DNA from: Penaeus vannamei
Lineage: Eukaryota; Arthropoda; Malacostraca; Decapoda; Penaeidae
Assembly: GCF_042767895.1 (NCBI RefSeq)
Contig: NC_091565.1
Location: 24,032,955 to 24,096,954, forward strand
DNA: 64,000 nucleotides
Direction: 5' to 3'
The notes under the pieces were generated by a model, which worked only from the letters and a program-made list of their open reading frames with translations, had not been told where the DNA came from and did not search any database. Positions 44,211 through 59,200 of this stretch are shown piece after piece. A program made the position numbers and the translations under genes. Each line of letters starts with the position of its first letter. Position 1 is the stretch's first letter.

Positions 44211-47200
44211 GTTTGTAAACAGCATTTAGTGCTGGAATGAGAGTTTGTAAACAGCATTTAGTGCTGGAATGAGTTTGTAAACAGCATTTAGTGCTGGAAT
44301 GAGAGTTTGTAAACAGCATTTAGTGCTGGAATGAGTGTTTGTAAACAGAATTTAGTGCTGGAATGAGAGTTTGTAAACAGCATTTAGTGCTGGAATGAGT
44401 GTTTGTAAACAGCATTTAGTGCTGGAATGAGTGTTTGTAAATAGCATTTAGTGCTGGAATGAGTGTTTGTAAATAGCATTTAGTGCTGGAATGAGTGTTT
44501 GTAAATAGCATTTAGTGCTGGAATTAGTAGTGTTTGTAAATAGCATTTAGTGCTGGAATGAGTGTTTGTAAACAGCATTTAGTGCTGGAATTAGTGTTTG
44601 TAAACAGCATTTAGTGCTGGAATGAGTGTTTGTAAATAGCATTTAGTGCTGGAATGAGTGTTTGTAAATAGCATTTAGTGCTGGAATAAGTGTTTGTAAA
44701 CAGCATTTAGTGCTGGAATGAGAGTTTGTAAACAGCATTTAGTGCTAGAATGAGAGTTTGTAAACAGCATTTAGTGCTGGAATGAGAGTTTGTAAATAGC
44801 ATTTAGTGCTGGAATGAGAGTTTGTAAATAGCATTTAGTGCTGGAATGAGAGTTTGTAAATAGCATTTAGTGCTGGAATGAGAGTTTGTAAACAGCATTT
44901 AATGCTGGAATGAGAGTTTGTAAACAGCATTTAGTGCTGGAATGAGAGTTTGTAAACAGCATTTAGTGCTGGAATGAGAGTTTGTAAACAGCATTTAGTG
45001 CTGGAATGAGAGTTTGTAAACAGCATTTAGTGCTGGAATGAGAGTTTGTAAACAGCATTTAATGCTGGAATGAGAGTTTGTAAACAGCATTTAGTGCTGG
45101 AATGAGAGTTTGTAAACAGCATTTAGTGCTAGAATGAGAGTTTGTAAACAGAATTTAGTGCTGGAATGAGAGTTTGTAAACAGCATTTAGTGCTGGAATG
45201 AGTGTTTGTAAATAGCATTTAGTGCTGGAATGAGTGTTTGTAAATAGCATTTAGTGCTGGAATGAGTGTTTGTAAACAGCATTTAGTGCTGGAATGAGAG
45301 TTTGTAAACAGCATTTAGTGCTGGAATGAGAGTTTGTAAACAGCATTTAGTGCTGGAATGAGAGTTTGTAAACAGCATTTAGTGCTGGAATGAGAGTTTG
45401 TAAACAGCATTTAGTGCTGGAATGAGAGTTTGTAAACAGCATTTAGTGCTGGAATGAGAGTTTGTAAACAGCATTTAGTGCTGGAATGAGAGTTTGTAAA
45501 CAGCATTTAGTGCTGGAATGAGAGTTTGTAAACAGCATTTAGTGCTGGAATGAGAGTTTGTAAACAGCATTTAGTGCTGGAATGAGAGTTTGTAAACAGC
45601 ATTTAGTGCTGGAATGAGAGTTTGTAAACAGCATTTAGTGCTGGAATGAGAGTTTGTAAACAGCATTTAGTGCTGGAATGAGAGTTTGTAAACAGCATTT
45701 AGTGCTGGAATGAGAGTTTGTAAACAGCATTTAGTGCTGGAATGAGAGTTTGTAAACAGCATTTAGTGCTGGAATGAGAGTTTGTAAACAGCATTTAGTG
45801 CTGGAATGAGAGTTTGTAAACAGCATTTAGTGCTGGAATGAGAGTTTGTAAACAGCATTTAGTGCTGGAATGAGAGTTTGTAAACAGCATTTAGTGCTGG
45901 AATGAGAGTTTGTAAACAGCATTTAGTGCTGGAATGAGAGTTTGTAAACAGCATTTAGTGCTGGAATGAGAGTTTGTAAACAGCATTTAGTGCTGGAATG
46001 AGAGTTTGTAAACAGCATTTAGTGCTGGAATGAGAGTTTGTAAACAGCATTTAGTGCTGGAATGAGAGTTTGTAAACAGCATTTAGTGCTGGAATGAGAG
46101 TTTGTAAATAGCATTTAGTGCTGGAATGAGAGTTTGTAAACAGCATTTAGTGCTGGAATGAGAGTTTGTAAACAGCATTTAGTGCTGGAATGAGAGTTTG
46201 TAAACAGCATTTAGTGCTGGAATGAGAGTTTGTAAACAGCATTTAGTGCTGGAATGAGAGTTTGTAAACAGCATTTAGTGCTGGAATGAGAGTTTGTAAA
46301 CAGCATTTAGTGCTGGAATGAGAGTTTGTAAACAGCATTTAGTGCTGGAATGAGAGTTTGTAAACAGCATTTAGTGCTGGAATGAGAGTTTGTAAACAGC
46401 ATTTAGTGCTGGAATGAGAGTTTGTAAACAGCATTTAGTGCTGGAATGAGAGTTTGTAAACAGCATTTAGTGCTGGAATGAGAGTTTGTAAACAGCATTT
46501 AGTGCTGGAATGAGAGTTTGTAAACAGCATTTAGTGCTGGAATGAGAGTTTGTAAACAGCATTTAGTGCTGGAATGAGAGTTTGTAAACAGCATTTAGTG
46601 CTGGAATGAGAGTTTGTAAACAGCATTTAATGCTGGAATGAGAGTTTGTAAACAGCATTTAATGCTGGAATGAGAGTTTGTAAACAGCATTTAATGCTGG
46701 AATGAGAGTTTGTAAACAGCATTTAGTGCTGGAATGAGAGTTTGTAAACAGCATTTAGTGCTGGAATGAGAGTTTGTAAACAGCATTTAGTGCTGGAATG
46801 AGTTTGTAAACAGCATTTAGTGCTGGAATGAGAGTTTGTAAATAGCATTCAATGCTGGAATGAGAGTTTGTAAACAGCATTTAGTGCTGGAATGAGAGTT
46901 TGTAAACAGCATTTAGTGCTGGAATGAGAGTTTGTAAACAGCATTTAGTGCTGGAATGAGAGTTTGTAAACAGCATTTAGTGCTGGAATGAGAGTTTGTA
47001 AACAGCATTTAGTGCTGGAATGAGAGTTTGTAAACAGCATTTAGTGCTGGAATGAGAGTTTGTAAACAGCATTTAGTGCTGGAATGAGAGTTTGTAAACA
47101 GCATTTAGTGCTGGAATGAGAGTTTGTAAACAGCATTTAGTGCTGGAATGAGAGTTTGTAAACAGCATTTAGTGCTGGAATGAGAGTTTGTAAACAGCAT

Positions 47201-50200
47201 TTAGTGCTGGAATGAGAGTTTGTAAACAGCATTTAGTGCTGGAATGAGAGTTTGTAAACAGCATTTAGTGCTGGAATGAGAGTTTGTAAACAGCATTTAA
47301 TGCTGGAATGAGAGTTTGTAAACAGCATTTAGTGCTGGAATGAGAGTTTGTAAACAGCATTTAGTGCTGGAATGAGAGTTTGTAAACAGCATTCAATGCT
47401 GGAATGAGAGTTTGTAAACAGCATTTAGTGCTGGAATGAGAGTTTGTAAACAGCATTTAGTGCTGGAATGAGAGTTTGTAAACAGCATTTAATGCTGGAA
47501 TGAGAGTTTGTAAACAGCATTTAGTGCTGGAATGAGAGTTTGTAAACAGCATTTAATGCTGGAATGAGAGTTTGTAAACAGCATTTAATGCTGGAATGAG
47601 AGTTTGTAAACAGCATTTAGTGCTGGAATGAGAGTTTGTAAACAGCATTTAATGCTGGAATGAGAGTTTGTAAACAGCATTTAGTGCTGGAATGAGAGTT
47701 TGTAAACAGCATTTAGTGCTGGAATGAGAGTTTGTAAATAGCATTTAGTGCTGGAATGAGAGTTTGTAAACAGCATTTAGTGCTAGAATGAGATTTTGTA
47801 AATAGCATTTAGTGCTGGAATGAGAGTTTGTAAATAGCATTAAGTGCTGGAATGAGAGTTTGTAAACAGCATTTAGTGCTGGAATGAGAGTTTGTAAACA
47901 GCATTTAGTGCTGGAATGAGAGTTTGTAAACAGCATTTAGTGCTGGAATGAGAGTTTGTAAACAGCATTTAGTGCTGGAATGAGTTTGTAAACAGCATTT
48001 AGTGCTGGAATGAGAGTTTGTAAATAGCATTCAATGCTGGAATGAGAGTTTGTAAACAGCATTCAATGCTGGAATGAGAGTTTGTAAACAGCATTTAGTG
48101 CTGGAATGAGAGTTTGTAAACAGCATTTAGTGCTGGAATGAGAGTTTGTAAACAGCATTTAGTGCTGGAATGAGAGTTTGTAAACAGCATTTAGTGCTGG
48201 AATGAGAGTTTGTAAACAGCATTTAGTGCTGGAATGAGAGTTTGTAAACAGCATTTAGTGCTGGAATGAGAGTTTGTAAATAGCATTCAATGCTGGAATG
48301 AGAGTTTGTAAACAGCATTTAGTGCTGGAATGAGAGTTTGTAAACAGCATTTAGTGCTGGAATGAGAGTTTGTAAACAGCATTTAGTGCTGGAATGAGAG
48401 TTTGTAAACAGCATTTAGTGCTGGAATGAGAGTTTGTAAACAGCATTTAATGCTGGAATGAGAGTTTGTAAACAGCATTTAGTGCTGGAATGAGTTTGTA
48501 AACAGCATTTAGTGCTGGAATGAGAGTTTGTAAACAGCATTTAGTGCTGGAATGAGAGTTTGTAAACAGCATTTAGTGCTGGAATGAGAGTTTGTAAACA
48601 GCATTTAGTGCTGGAATGAGAGTTTGTAAACAGCATTTAGTGCTGGAATGAGAGTTTGTAAACAGCATTTAGTGCTGGAATGAGAGTTTGTAAACAGCAT
48701 TTAGTGCTGGAATGAGAGTTTGTAAACAGCATTTAGTGCTGGAATGAGAGTTTGTAAACAGCATTTAGTGCTGGAATGAGAGTTTGTAAACAGCATTTAG
48801 TGCTGGAATGAGAGTTTGTAAACAGCATTTAGTGCTGGAATGAGAGTTTGTAAACAGCATTTAGTGCTGGAATGAGTTTGTAAACAGCATTTAGTGCTGG
48901 AATGAGAGTTTGTAAACAGCATTTAATGCTGGAATGAGAGTTTGTAAACAGCATTTAGTGCTGGAATGAGAGTTTGTAAACAGCATTTAGTGCTGGAATG
49001 AGAGTTTGTAAACAGCATTTAGTGCTGGAATGAGAGTTTGTAAACAGCATTTAGTGCTGGAATGAGAGTTTGTAAACAGCATTTAGTGCTGGAATGAGAG
49101 TTTGTAAACAGCATTTAGTGCTGGAATGAGAGTTTGTAAACAGCATTTAGTGCTGGAATGAGAGTTTGTAAACAGCATTTAGTGCTGGAATGAGAGTTTG
49201 TAAACAGCATTCAATGCTGGAATGAGAGTTTGTAAACAGCATTTAGTGCTGGAATGAGAGTTTGTAAACAGCATTTAGTGCTGGAATGAGAGTTTGTAAA
49301 CAGCATTTAGTGCTGGAATGAGAGTTTGTAAACAGCATTTAGTGCTGGAATGAGAGTTTGTAAACAGCATTTAGTGCTGGAATGAGAGTTTGTAAACAGC
49401 ATTTAGTGCTGGAATGAGAGTTTGTAAACAGCATTTAGTGCTGGAATGAGAGTTTGTAAACAGCATTTAGTGCTGGAATGAGAGTTTGTAAACAGCATTT
49501 AGTGCTGGAATGAGAGTTTGTAAATAGCATTTAATGCTGGAATGAGAGTTTGTAAACAGCATTTAGTGCTGGAATGAGAGTTTGTAAACAGCATTTAGTG
49601 CTGGAATGAGAGTTTGTAAACAGCATTTAGTGCTGGAATGAGAGTTTGTAAACAGCATTTAGTGCTGGAATGAGAGTTTGTAAACAGCATTTAGTGCTGG
49701 AATGAGAGTTTGTAAACAGCATTTAGTGCTGGAATGAGAGTTTGTAAACAGCATTTAGTGCTGGAATGAGAGTTTGTAAACAGCATTTAGTGCTGGAATG
49801 AGAGTTTGTAAACAGCATTTAGTGCTGGAATGAGAGTTTGTAAACAGCATTTAGTGCTGGAATGAGAGTTTGTAAACAGCATTTAGTGCTGGAATGAGAG
49901 TTTGTAAACAGCATTTAATGCTGGAATGAGAGTTTGTAAACAGCATTTAGTGCTGGAATGAGAGTTTGTAAATAGCATTTAGTGCTGGAATGAGTTTGTA
50001 AACAGCATTTAGTGCTGGAATGAGAGTTTGTAAACAGCATTTAGTGCTGGAATGAGAGTTTGTAAACAGCTTTTAATGCTGGAATGAGTTTGTAAACAGT
50101 ATTTAGTGCTGGAATGAGTTTGTAAACAGCATTTAGTGCTGGAATGAGAGTTTGTAAATAGCATTTAGTGCTGGAATGAGAGTTTGTAAACAGCATTTAG

Positions 50201-53200
50201 TGCTGGAATGAGAGTTTGTAAACAGCATTTAGTGCTGGAATGAGAGTTTGTAAACAGCATTTAGTGCTGGAATGAGAGTTTGTAAACAGCATTTAGTGCT
50301 GGAATGAGAGTTTGTAAACAGCATTTAGTGCTGGAATGAGAGTTTGTAAACAGCATTTAGTGCTGGAATGAGAGTTTGTAAACAGCATTTAGTGCTGGAA
50401 TGAGAGTTTGTAAACAGCATTTAGTGCTGGAATGAGAGTTTGTAAACAGCATTTAGTGCTGGAATGAGAGTTTGTAAACAGCATTTAATGCTGGAATGAG
50501 AGTTTGTAAATAGCATTTAGTGCTGGAATGAGAGTTTGTAAACAGCATTTAATGCTGGAATGAGAGTTTGTAAACAGCATTTAGTGCTGGAATGAGAGTT
50601 TGTAAACAGCATTTAATGCTGGAATGAGAGTTTGTAAACAGCATTTAGTGCTGGAATGAGAGTTTGTAAACAGCATTTAGTGCTGGAATGAGAGTTTGTA
50701 AACAGCATTTAGTGCTGGAATGAGAGTTTGTAAACAGCATTTAGTGCTGGAATGAGAGTTTGTAAACAGCATTTAATGCTGGAATGAGAGTTTGTAAACA
50801 GCATTTAGTGCTGGAATGAGAGTTTGTAAACAGCATTTAGTGCTGGAATGAGAGTTTGTAAACAGCATTTAGTGCTGGAATGAGAGTTTGTAAACAGCAT
50901 TTAATGCTGGAATGAGAGTTTGTAAATAGCATTTAATGCTGGAAAGAGAGTTTGTAAACAACATTTAGTGCTGGAATGAGAGTTTGTAAACAGCATTTAA
51001 TGCTGGAATGAGAGTTTGTAAACAGCATCTAATGCTGGAATGAAAGTTTGTAAACAGCATTTAATGCTGGAATGAGAGTTTGTAAACAGCATTTAATGCT
51101 GGAATGAGAGTTTGTAAACAGCATTTAATGCTGGAATGAGAGTTTGTAAACAGCATTTAATGCTGGAATGAGAGTTTGTAAACAGCATTTAATGCTGGAA
51201 TGAGAGTTTGTAAACAGCATTTAGTGCTGGAATGAGAGTTTGTAAACAGCATTTAATGCTGGAATGAGAGTTTGTAAACAGCATTTAGTGCTGGAATGAG
51301 AGTTTGTAAACAGCATTTAATGCTGGAATGAGAGTTTGTAAACAGCATTTAGTGCTGGAATGAGAGTTTGTAAACAGCATTTAGTGCTGGAATGAGTTTG
51401 TAAACAGCATTTAATGCTGGAATGAGTTTGTAAACAGCATTTAATGCTGAAATGAATTTGTAAACAGCATTTAGTGCTGGAATGAGAGTTTGTAAACAGC
51501 ATTTAGTGCTGGAATGAGAGTTTGTAAACAGCATTTAGTGCTGGAATGAGAGTTTGTAAACAGCATTTAATGCTGGAATGAGAGTTTGTAAACAGCATTT
51601 AATGCTGGAATGAGAGTTTGTAAACAGCATTTAGTGCTGGAATGAGAGTTTGTAAACAGCATTTAGTGCTGGAATGAGAGTTTGTAAACAGCATTTAGTG
51701 CTGGAATGAGAGTTTGTAAACAGCATTTAGTGCTGGAATGAGAGTTTGTAAACAGCATTTAGTGCTGGAATGAGAGTTTGTAAACAGCATTTAGTGCTGG
51801 AATGAGAGTTTGTAAACAGCATTTAATGCTGGAATGAGAGTTTGTAAACAGCATTTAGTGCTGGAATGAGAGTTTGTAAACAGCATTTAGTGGTGGAATG
51901 AGAGTTTGTAAACAGCATTTAGTGCTGGAATGAGAGTTTGTAAACAGCATTTAGTGCTGGAATGAGAGTTTGTAAACAGCATTTAGTGCTGGAATGAGAG
52001 TTTGTAAACAGCATTTAATGTTGGAATGAGAGTTTGTAAACAGCATTTAGTGCTGGAATGAGAGTTCATAAACAGCATTTAGTGGTGGAATGAAAGTTTG
52101 TAAACAGCATTTAATGCTGGAATAAGAGTTTGTAAACAGCATTTAGTGCTGGAATGAGAGTTTGTAAATAGCATTTAGTGCTGGAATGAGAGTTTGTAAA
52201 CAGCATTTAATGCTGGAATGAGAGTTTGTAAACAGCATTTAGTGCTGGAATGAGAGTTTGTAAACAGCATTTAGTGGTGGAATGAGTTTGTAAACAGCAT
52301 TTAATGTTGGAATGAGAGTTTGTAAACAGCATTTAGTGCTGGAATGAGAGTTTGTAAACAGCATTTAATGTTGGAATGAGAGTTTGTAAACAGCATTTAG
52401 TGCTGGAATGAGAGTTCATAAACAGCATTTAGTGGTGGAATGAGAGTTTGTAAACAGCATTTAGTGCTGGAATGAGAGTTTGTAAACAGCATTTAATGCT
52501 GGAATAAGAGTTTGTAAACAGCATTTAGTGGTGGAATGAGAGTTTGTAAACAGCATTTAGTGCTGGAATGAGAGTTTGTAAACAGCATTTAATGCTGGAA
52601 TAAGAGTTTGTAAACAGCATTTAGTGGTGGAATGAGTTTGTAAACAGCATTTAGTGCTGGAATGAGAGTTTGTAAACAGCATTTAATGCTGGAATGAGAG
52701 TTTGTAAACAGCATTTAGTGCTGGAATGAGAGTTTGTAAATAGCATTTAGTGGTGGAATGAGTTTGTAAACAGCATTTAATGCTGGAATGAGAGTTTGTA
52801 AACAGCATTTAGTGGTGGAATGAGTTTGTAAACAGCATTTAATGCTGGAATGAGAGTTTGTAAACAGCATTTAGTGGTGGAATGAGAGTTTGTAAACAGC
52901 ATTTAATGCTGGAATGAGAGTTTGTAAACAGCATTTAGTGGTGGAATGAGTTTGTAAACAGCATTTAATGCTGGAATGAGAGTTTGTAAACAGCATTTAG
53001 TGGTGGAATGAGTTTGTAAACAGAATTTAGTGCTGGAATGAGAGTTTGTAAATAGCATTTAGTGCTGGAATGAGTTTGTAAACAGCATTTAGTGCTGGAA
53101 TGAGAGTTTGTAAACAGCATTTAATGCTGGAATAAGAGTTTGTAAACAGCATTTAGTGGTGGAATGAGTTTGTAAACAGCATTTAGTGCTGGAATGGGAG

Positions 53201-56200
53201 TTTGTAAACAGCATTTAATGCTAGAATGAGAGTTTGTAAACAGAATTTAGTGCTGGAATGAGAGTTTGTAAATAGCATTTAGTGCTGGAATGAGAGTTTG
53301 TAAACAGCATTTAGTGCTGGAATGAGAGTTTGTAAACAGCATTTAGTGGTGGAATGAGTTTGTAAACAGCATTTAATGCTGGAATGAGAGTTTATAAACA
53401 GCATTTAGTGCTGGAATGAGAGTTTATAAACAGCATTTAGTGCTGGAATGAGAGTTTATAAACAGCATTTAATGTTGGAATGAGAGTTTGTAAACAGCAT
53501 TTAGTGCTGGAATGAGAGTTTGTAAACAGCATTTAGTGCTGGAATGAGAGTTTGTAAACAGCATTTAATGCTGGAATGAGAGTTTGTAAACAGCATTTAG
53601 TGCTTGAATGAGAGTTTGTAAAAAGCATTTAATGCTGGAATGAGAGTTTGTAAACAGCATTTAGTGCTGGAATGAGAGTTTGTAAATAGCATTTAGTGCT
53701 GGAATGAGAGTTTGTAAACAGCATTTAATGCTGGAATGAGAGTGTAAACAGCATTTAGTGCTGGAATGAGAGTTTGTAAACAGCATTTAGTGGTGGAATG
53801 AGTTTGTAAACAGCATTTAATGCTGGAATGAGAGTTTATAAACAGCATTTAGTGCTGGAATGAGAGTTCGTAAACAGCATTTAATGTTGGAATGAGAGTT
53901 TGTAAACAGCATTTAGTGCTGGAATGAGAGTTTGTAAACAGCATTTAGTGCTGGAATGAGAGTTTGTAAACAGCATTTAATGCTGGAATGAGAGTGTAAA
54001 CAGCATTTAGTGCTGGAATGAGAGTTTGTAAACAGCATTTAGTGGTGGAATGAGTTTGTAAACAGCATTTAATGCTGGAATGAGAGTTTATAAACAGCAT
54101 TTAGTGCTGGAATGAGAGTTTATAAACAGCATTTAGTGCTGGAATGAGAGTTTATAAACAGCATTTAATGTTGGAATGAGAGTTTGTAAACAGCATTTAG
54201 TGCTGGAATGAGAGTTTGTAAACAGCATTTAGTGCTGGAATGAGAGTTTGTAAACAGCATTTAATGCTGGAATGAGAGTTTGTAAACAGCATTTAGTGCT
54301 TGAATGAGAGTTTGTAAAAAGCATTTAATGCTGGAATGAGAGTTTGTAAACAGCATTTAGTGCTGGAATGAGAGTTTGTAAATAGCATTTAGTGCTGGAA
54401 TGAGAGTTTGTAAACAGCATTTAATGCTGGAATGAGAGTGTAAACAGCATTTAGTGCTGGAATGAGAGTTTGTAAACAGCATTTAGTGGTGGAATGAGTT
54501 TGTAAACAGCATTTAATGCTGGAATGAGAGTTTATAAACAGCATTTAGTGCTGGAATGAGAGTTTATAAACAGCATTTAGTGCTGGAATGAGAGTTTATA
54601 AACAGCATTTAATGTTGGAATGAGAGTTTGTAAACAGCATTTAGTGCTGGAATGAGAGTTTGTAAACAGCATTTAGTGCTGGAATGAGAGTTTGTAAACA
54701 GCATTTAATGCTGGAATGAGAGTTTGTAAACAGCATTTAGTGCTTGAATGAGAGTTTGTAAAAAGCATTTAATGCTGGAATGAGAGTTTGTAAACAGCAT
54801 TTAGTGCTGGAATGAGAGTTTGTAAACAGCATTTAGTGCTGGAATGAGAGTTTGTAAACAGCATTTAATGCTGGAATGAGAGTTTGTAAACAGCATTTAG
54901 TGCTTGAATGAGAGTTTGTAAAAAGCATTTAATGCTGGAATGAGAGTTTGTAAACAGCATTTAGTGCTGGAATGAGAGTTTGTAAACAGCATTTAGTGCT
55001 GGAATGAGAGTTTGTAAACAGCATTTAGTGCTGGAATGAGAGTTTGTAAACAGCATTTAGTGCTGGAATGAGAGTTTGTAAACAGCATTTAATGCTGGAA
55101 TGAGAGTTTGTAAACAGCATTTAGTGCTGGAATGAGAGTTTGTAAACAGCATTTAGTGGTGGAATGAGTTTGTAAACAGCATTTAGTGCTGGAATGAGAG
55201 TTTGTAAACAGCATTTAGTGGTGGAATGAGTTTGTAAACAGCATTTAGTGCTGGAATGAGAGTTTGTAAACAGCATTTAATGCTGGAATGAGAGTTTGTA
55301 AACAGCATTTAGTGGTGGAATGAGTTTGTAAACAGCATTTAGTGCTGGAATGAGAGTTTGTAAACAGCATTTAATGCTGGAATGAGAGTTTGTAAACAGC
55401 ATTTAGTGCTTGAATGAGAGTTTGTAAAAAGCATTTAATGCTGGAATGAGAGTTTGTAAACAGCATTTAGTGCTGGAATGAGAGTTTGTAAACAGCATTT
55501 AGTGCTGGAATGAGAGTTTGTAAACAGCATTTAGTGCTGGAATGAGAGTTTGTAAACAGCATTTAGTGCTGGAATGAGAGTTTGTAAACAGCATTTAGTG
55601 CTGGAATGAGAGTTTGTAAACAGCATTTAGTGCTGGAATGAGAGTTTGTAAACAGCATTTAGTGCTGGAATGAGAGTTTGTAAACAGCATTTAGTGCTGG
55701 AATGAGAGTTTGTAAACAGCATTTAGTGCTGGAATGAGAGTTTGTAAACAGCATTTAGTGCTGGAATGAGAGTTTGTAAACAGCATTTAGTGCTGGAATG
55801 AGAGTTTGTAAACAGCATTTAATGCTGGAATGAGAGTTTGTAAACAGCATTTAGTGCTTGAATGAGAGTTTGTAAAAAGCATTTAATGCTGGAATGAGAG
55901 TTTGTAAACAGCATTTAGTGCTGGAATGAGAGTTTGTAAACAGCATTTAGTGCTGGAATGAGAGTTTGTAAACAGCATTTAATGCTGGAATGAGAGTTTG
56001 TAAACAGCATTTAGTGCTTGAATGAGAGTTTGTAAAAAGCATTTAATGCTGGAATGAGAGTTTGTAAACAGCATTTAGTGCTGGAATGAGAGTTTGTAAA
56101 CAGCATTTAGTGCTGGAATGAGAGTTTGTAAACAGCATTTAGTGCTGGAATGAGAGTTTGTAAACAGCATTCAATGCTGGAATGAGAGTTTGTAAATAGC

Positions 56201-59200
56201 ATTTAGTGCTGGAATGAGAGTTTGTAAACAGCATTTAATGCTGGAATGAGAGTTTGTAAACAGCATTTAATGCTGGAATGAGAGTTTGTAAACAGCATTT
56301 AGTGCTGGAATGAGAGTTTGTAAACAGCATTTAGTGGTGGAATGAGAGTTTGTAAACAGCATTTAGTGCTGGAATGAGAGTTTGTAAACAGCATTTAATG
56401 CTGGAATGAGAGTTTGTAAACAGCATTTAGTGCTTGAATGAGAGTTTGTAAAAAGCATTTAATGCTGGAATGAGAGTTTGTAAACAGCATTTAGTGCTGG
56501 AATGAGAGTTTGTAAACAGCATTTAGTGCTGGAATGAGAGTTTGTAAACAGCATTTAGTGCTGGAATGAGTGCTTGTAAACATCATTTAATGCTGGAATG
56601 AGAGTTTGTAAACAGCATTTAATGCTGGAATGAGAGTTTGTAAACAGCATTTAGTGCTGGAATGAGAGTTTGTAAACAGCATTTAATGCTGGAATGAGAG
56701 TTTGTAAACAGCATTTAATGCTGGAATGAGAGTTTGTAAACAGCATTTAGTGCTGGAATGAGAGTTTGTAAACAGCATTTAGTGCTGGAATGAGAGTTTG
56801 TAAACAGCATTTAGTGGTGGAATGAGAGTTTGTAAACAGCATTTAGTGCTGGAATGAGAGTTTGTAAACAGCATTTAATGCTGGAATGAGAGTTTGTAAA
56901 CAGCATTTAGTGCTTGAATGAGAGTTTGTAAAAAGCATTTAATGCTGGAATGAGAGTTTGTAAACAGCATTTAGTGCTGGAATGAGAGTTTGTAAACAGC
57001 ATTTAGTGCTGGAATGAGAGTTTGTAAACAGCATTTAGTGCTGGAATGAGTGCTTGTAAACATCATTTAATGCTGGAATGAGAGTTTGTAAACAGCATTT
57101 AATGCTGGAATGAGAGTTTGTAAACAGCATTTAGTGCTGGAATGAGAGTTTGTAAACAGCATTTAATGCTGGAATGAGAGTTTGTAAACAGCATTTAATG
57201 CTGGAATGAGAGTTTGTAAACAGCATTTAGTGCTGGAATGAGAGTTTGTAAACAGCATTTAGTGCTGGAATGAGAGTTTGTAAATAGCATTTAGTGCTGG
57301 AATGAGTTTGTAAACAGCATTTAGTGCTGGAATGATTGTAAACAGCATTTAATGCTGGAATGAGAGTTTGTAAACAGCATTTAGTGCTGGAATGAGAGTT
57401 TGTAAATAGCATTTAGTGCTGGAATGAGAGTTTGTAAATAGCATTTAGTGCTGGAATGAGAGTTTGTAAACAGCATTTAGTGCTGGAATGAGAGTTTGTA
57501 AACAGCATTTAGTGCTGGAATGAGAGTTTGTAAATAGCATTTAATGCTGGAATGAGTTTGTAAACAGTATTTAGTGCTGGAATGAGTTTGTAAACAGCAT
57601 TTAGTGCTGGAATGAGAGTTTGTAAATAGCATTTAGTGCTGGAATGAGTTTGTAAACAGCATTTAATGCTGGAATGAGAGTTTGTAAACAGCATTTAGTG
57701 CTGGAATGAGAGTTTGTAAACAGCATTTGATGCTGGAATGAGAGTTTGTAAACAGCATTTAATGCTGGAATGAGAGTTTGTAAATAGCATTTAATGCTGG
57801 AATGAGAGTTTGTAAATAGCATTTAGTGCTGGAATGAGAGTTTGTAAACAGCATTTAATGCTGGAATGAGAGTTTGTAAACAGCATTTAATGCTGGAATG
57901 AGAGTTTGTAAACAGCATTTAATGCTGGAATGAGAGTTTGTAAACAGCATTTAGTGCTGGAATGAGAGTTTGTAAACAGCATTTAGTGCTGGAATGAGAG
58001 TTTGTAAATAGCATTTAGTGCTGGAATGAGAGTTTATAAACAGCATTTAGTGCTGGAATGAGAGTTTGTAAACAGCATTTAGTGCTGGAATGAGAGTTTG
58101 TAAACAGCATTTAGTGCTGGAATGAGAGTTTGTAAACAGCATTTAGTGCTGGAATGAGAGTTTGTAAACAGCATTTAATGCTGGAATGAGTTTGTAAACA
58201 GTATTTAGTGCTGGAATGAGTTTGTAAACAGCATTTAGTGCTGGAATGAGAGTTTGTAAACAGCATTTAGTGCTGGAATGAGAGTTTGTAAACAGCATTT
58301 AATGCTGGAATGAGTTTGTAAACAGTATTTAGTGCTGGAATGAGTTTGTAAACAGCATTTAGTGCTGGAATGAGAGTTTGTAAATAGCATTTAGTGCTGG
58401 AATGAGAGTTTGTAAACAGCATTTAATGCTGGAATGAGAGTTTGTAAACAGCATTTAGTGCTGGAATGAGAGTTTGTAAATAGCATTTAATGCTGGAATG
58501 AGAGTTTGTAAACAGCATTTAATGCTGGAATGAGAGTTTGTAAACAGCATTTAGTGCTGGAATGAGAGTTTGTAAATAGCATTTAATGCTGGAATGAGAG
58601 TTTGTAAACAGCATTTAGTGCTAGAATGAGAGTTTGTAAACAGCATTTAGTGCTGGAATGAGAGTTTGTAAATAGCATTTAATGCTGGAATGAGAGTTTG
58701 TAAACAGCATTTAATGCTGGAATGAGAGTTTGTAAACAGCATTTAGTGCTGGAATGAGAGTTTGTAAATAGCATTTAATGCTGGAATGAGAGTTTGTAAA
58801 CAGCATTTAATGCTGGAATGAGAGTTTGTAAACAGCATTTAGTGGTGGAATGAGTTTGTAAATAGCATTTAATGCTGGAATGAGAGTTTGTAAACAGCAT
58901 TTAATGCTGGAATGAGAGTTTGTAAACAACATTTAATGCTGGAATGAGAGTTTGTAAACAGCATTTAGTGCTGGAATGAGAGTTTGTAAACAGCATTTAA
59001 TGCTGGAATGAGAGTTTATAAACAGCATTTAGTGCTGGAATGAGTTTGTAAACAGCATTTAGTGCTGGAATGAGAGTTTGTAAATAGCATTTAATGCTGG
59101 AATGAATGTTTGTAAACAGCATTTAATGCTGGAATGAGTTTGTAAACTGCATTTAATGCTGGGATGAAAGTTTGTAAACAGCATTTAGTGCTGGAATGAG

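Noticed and set aside
43821..44240. A 139-codon plus-strand frame next to the satellite
   Set aside because: It overlaps the acceptor region of the ARV1-like exon, shows no family signature and ends inside the satellite.
47745..57822. Open frames of about 60-70 codons on the minus strand of the satellite (LFTNSHSSTKCCLQ-type peptides)
   Set aside because: They arise from a stop-poor 32-bp period read through all frames and vary with unit length. There is no start context or gene structure.
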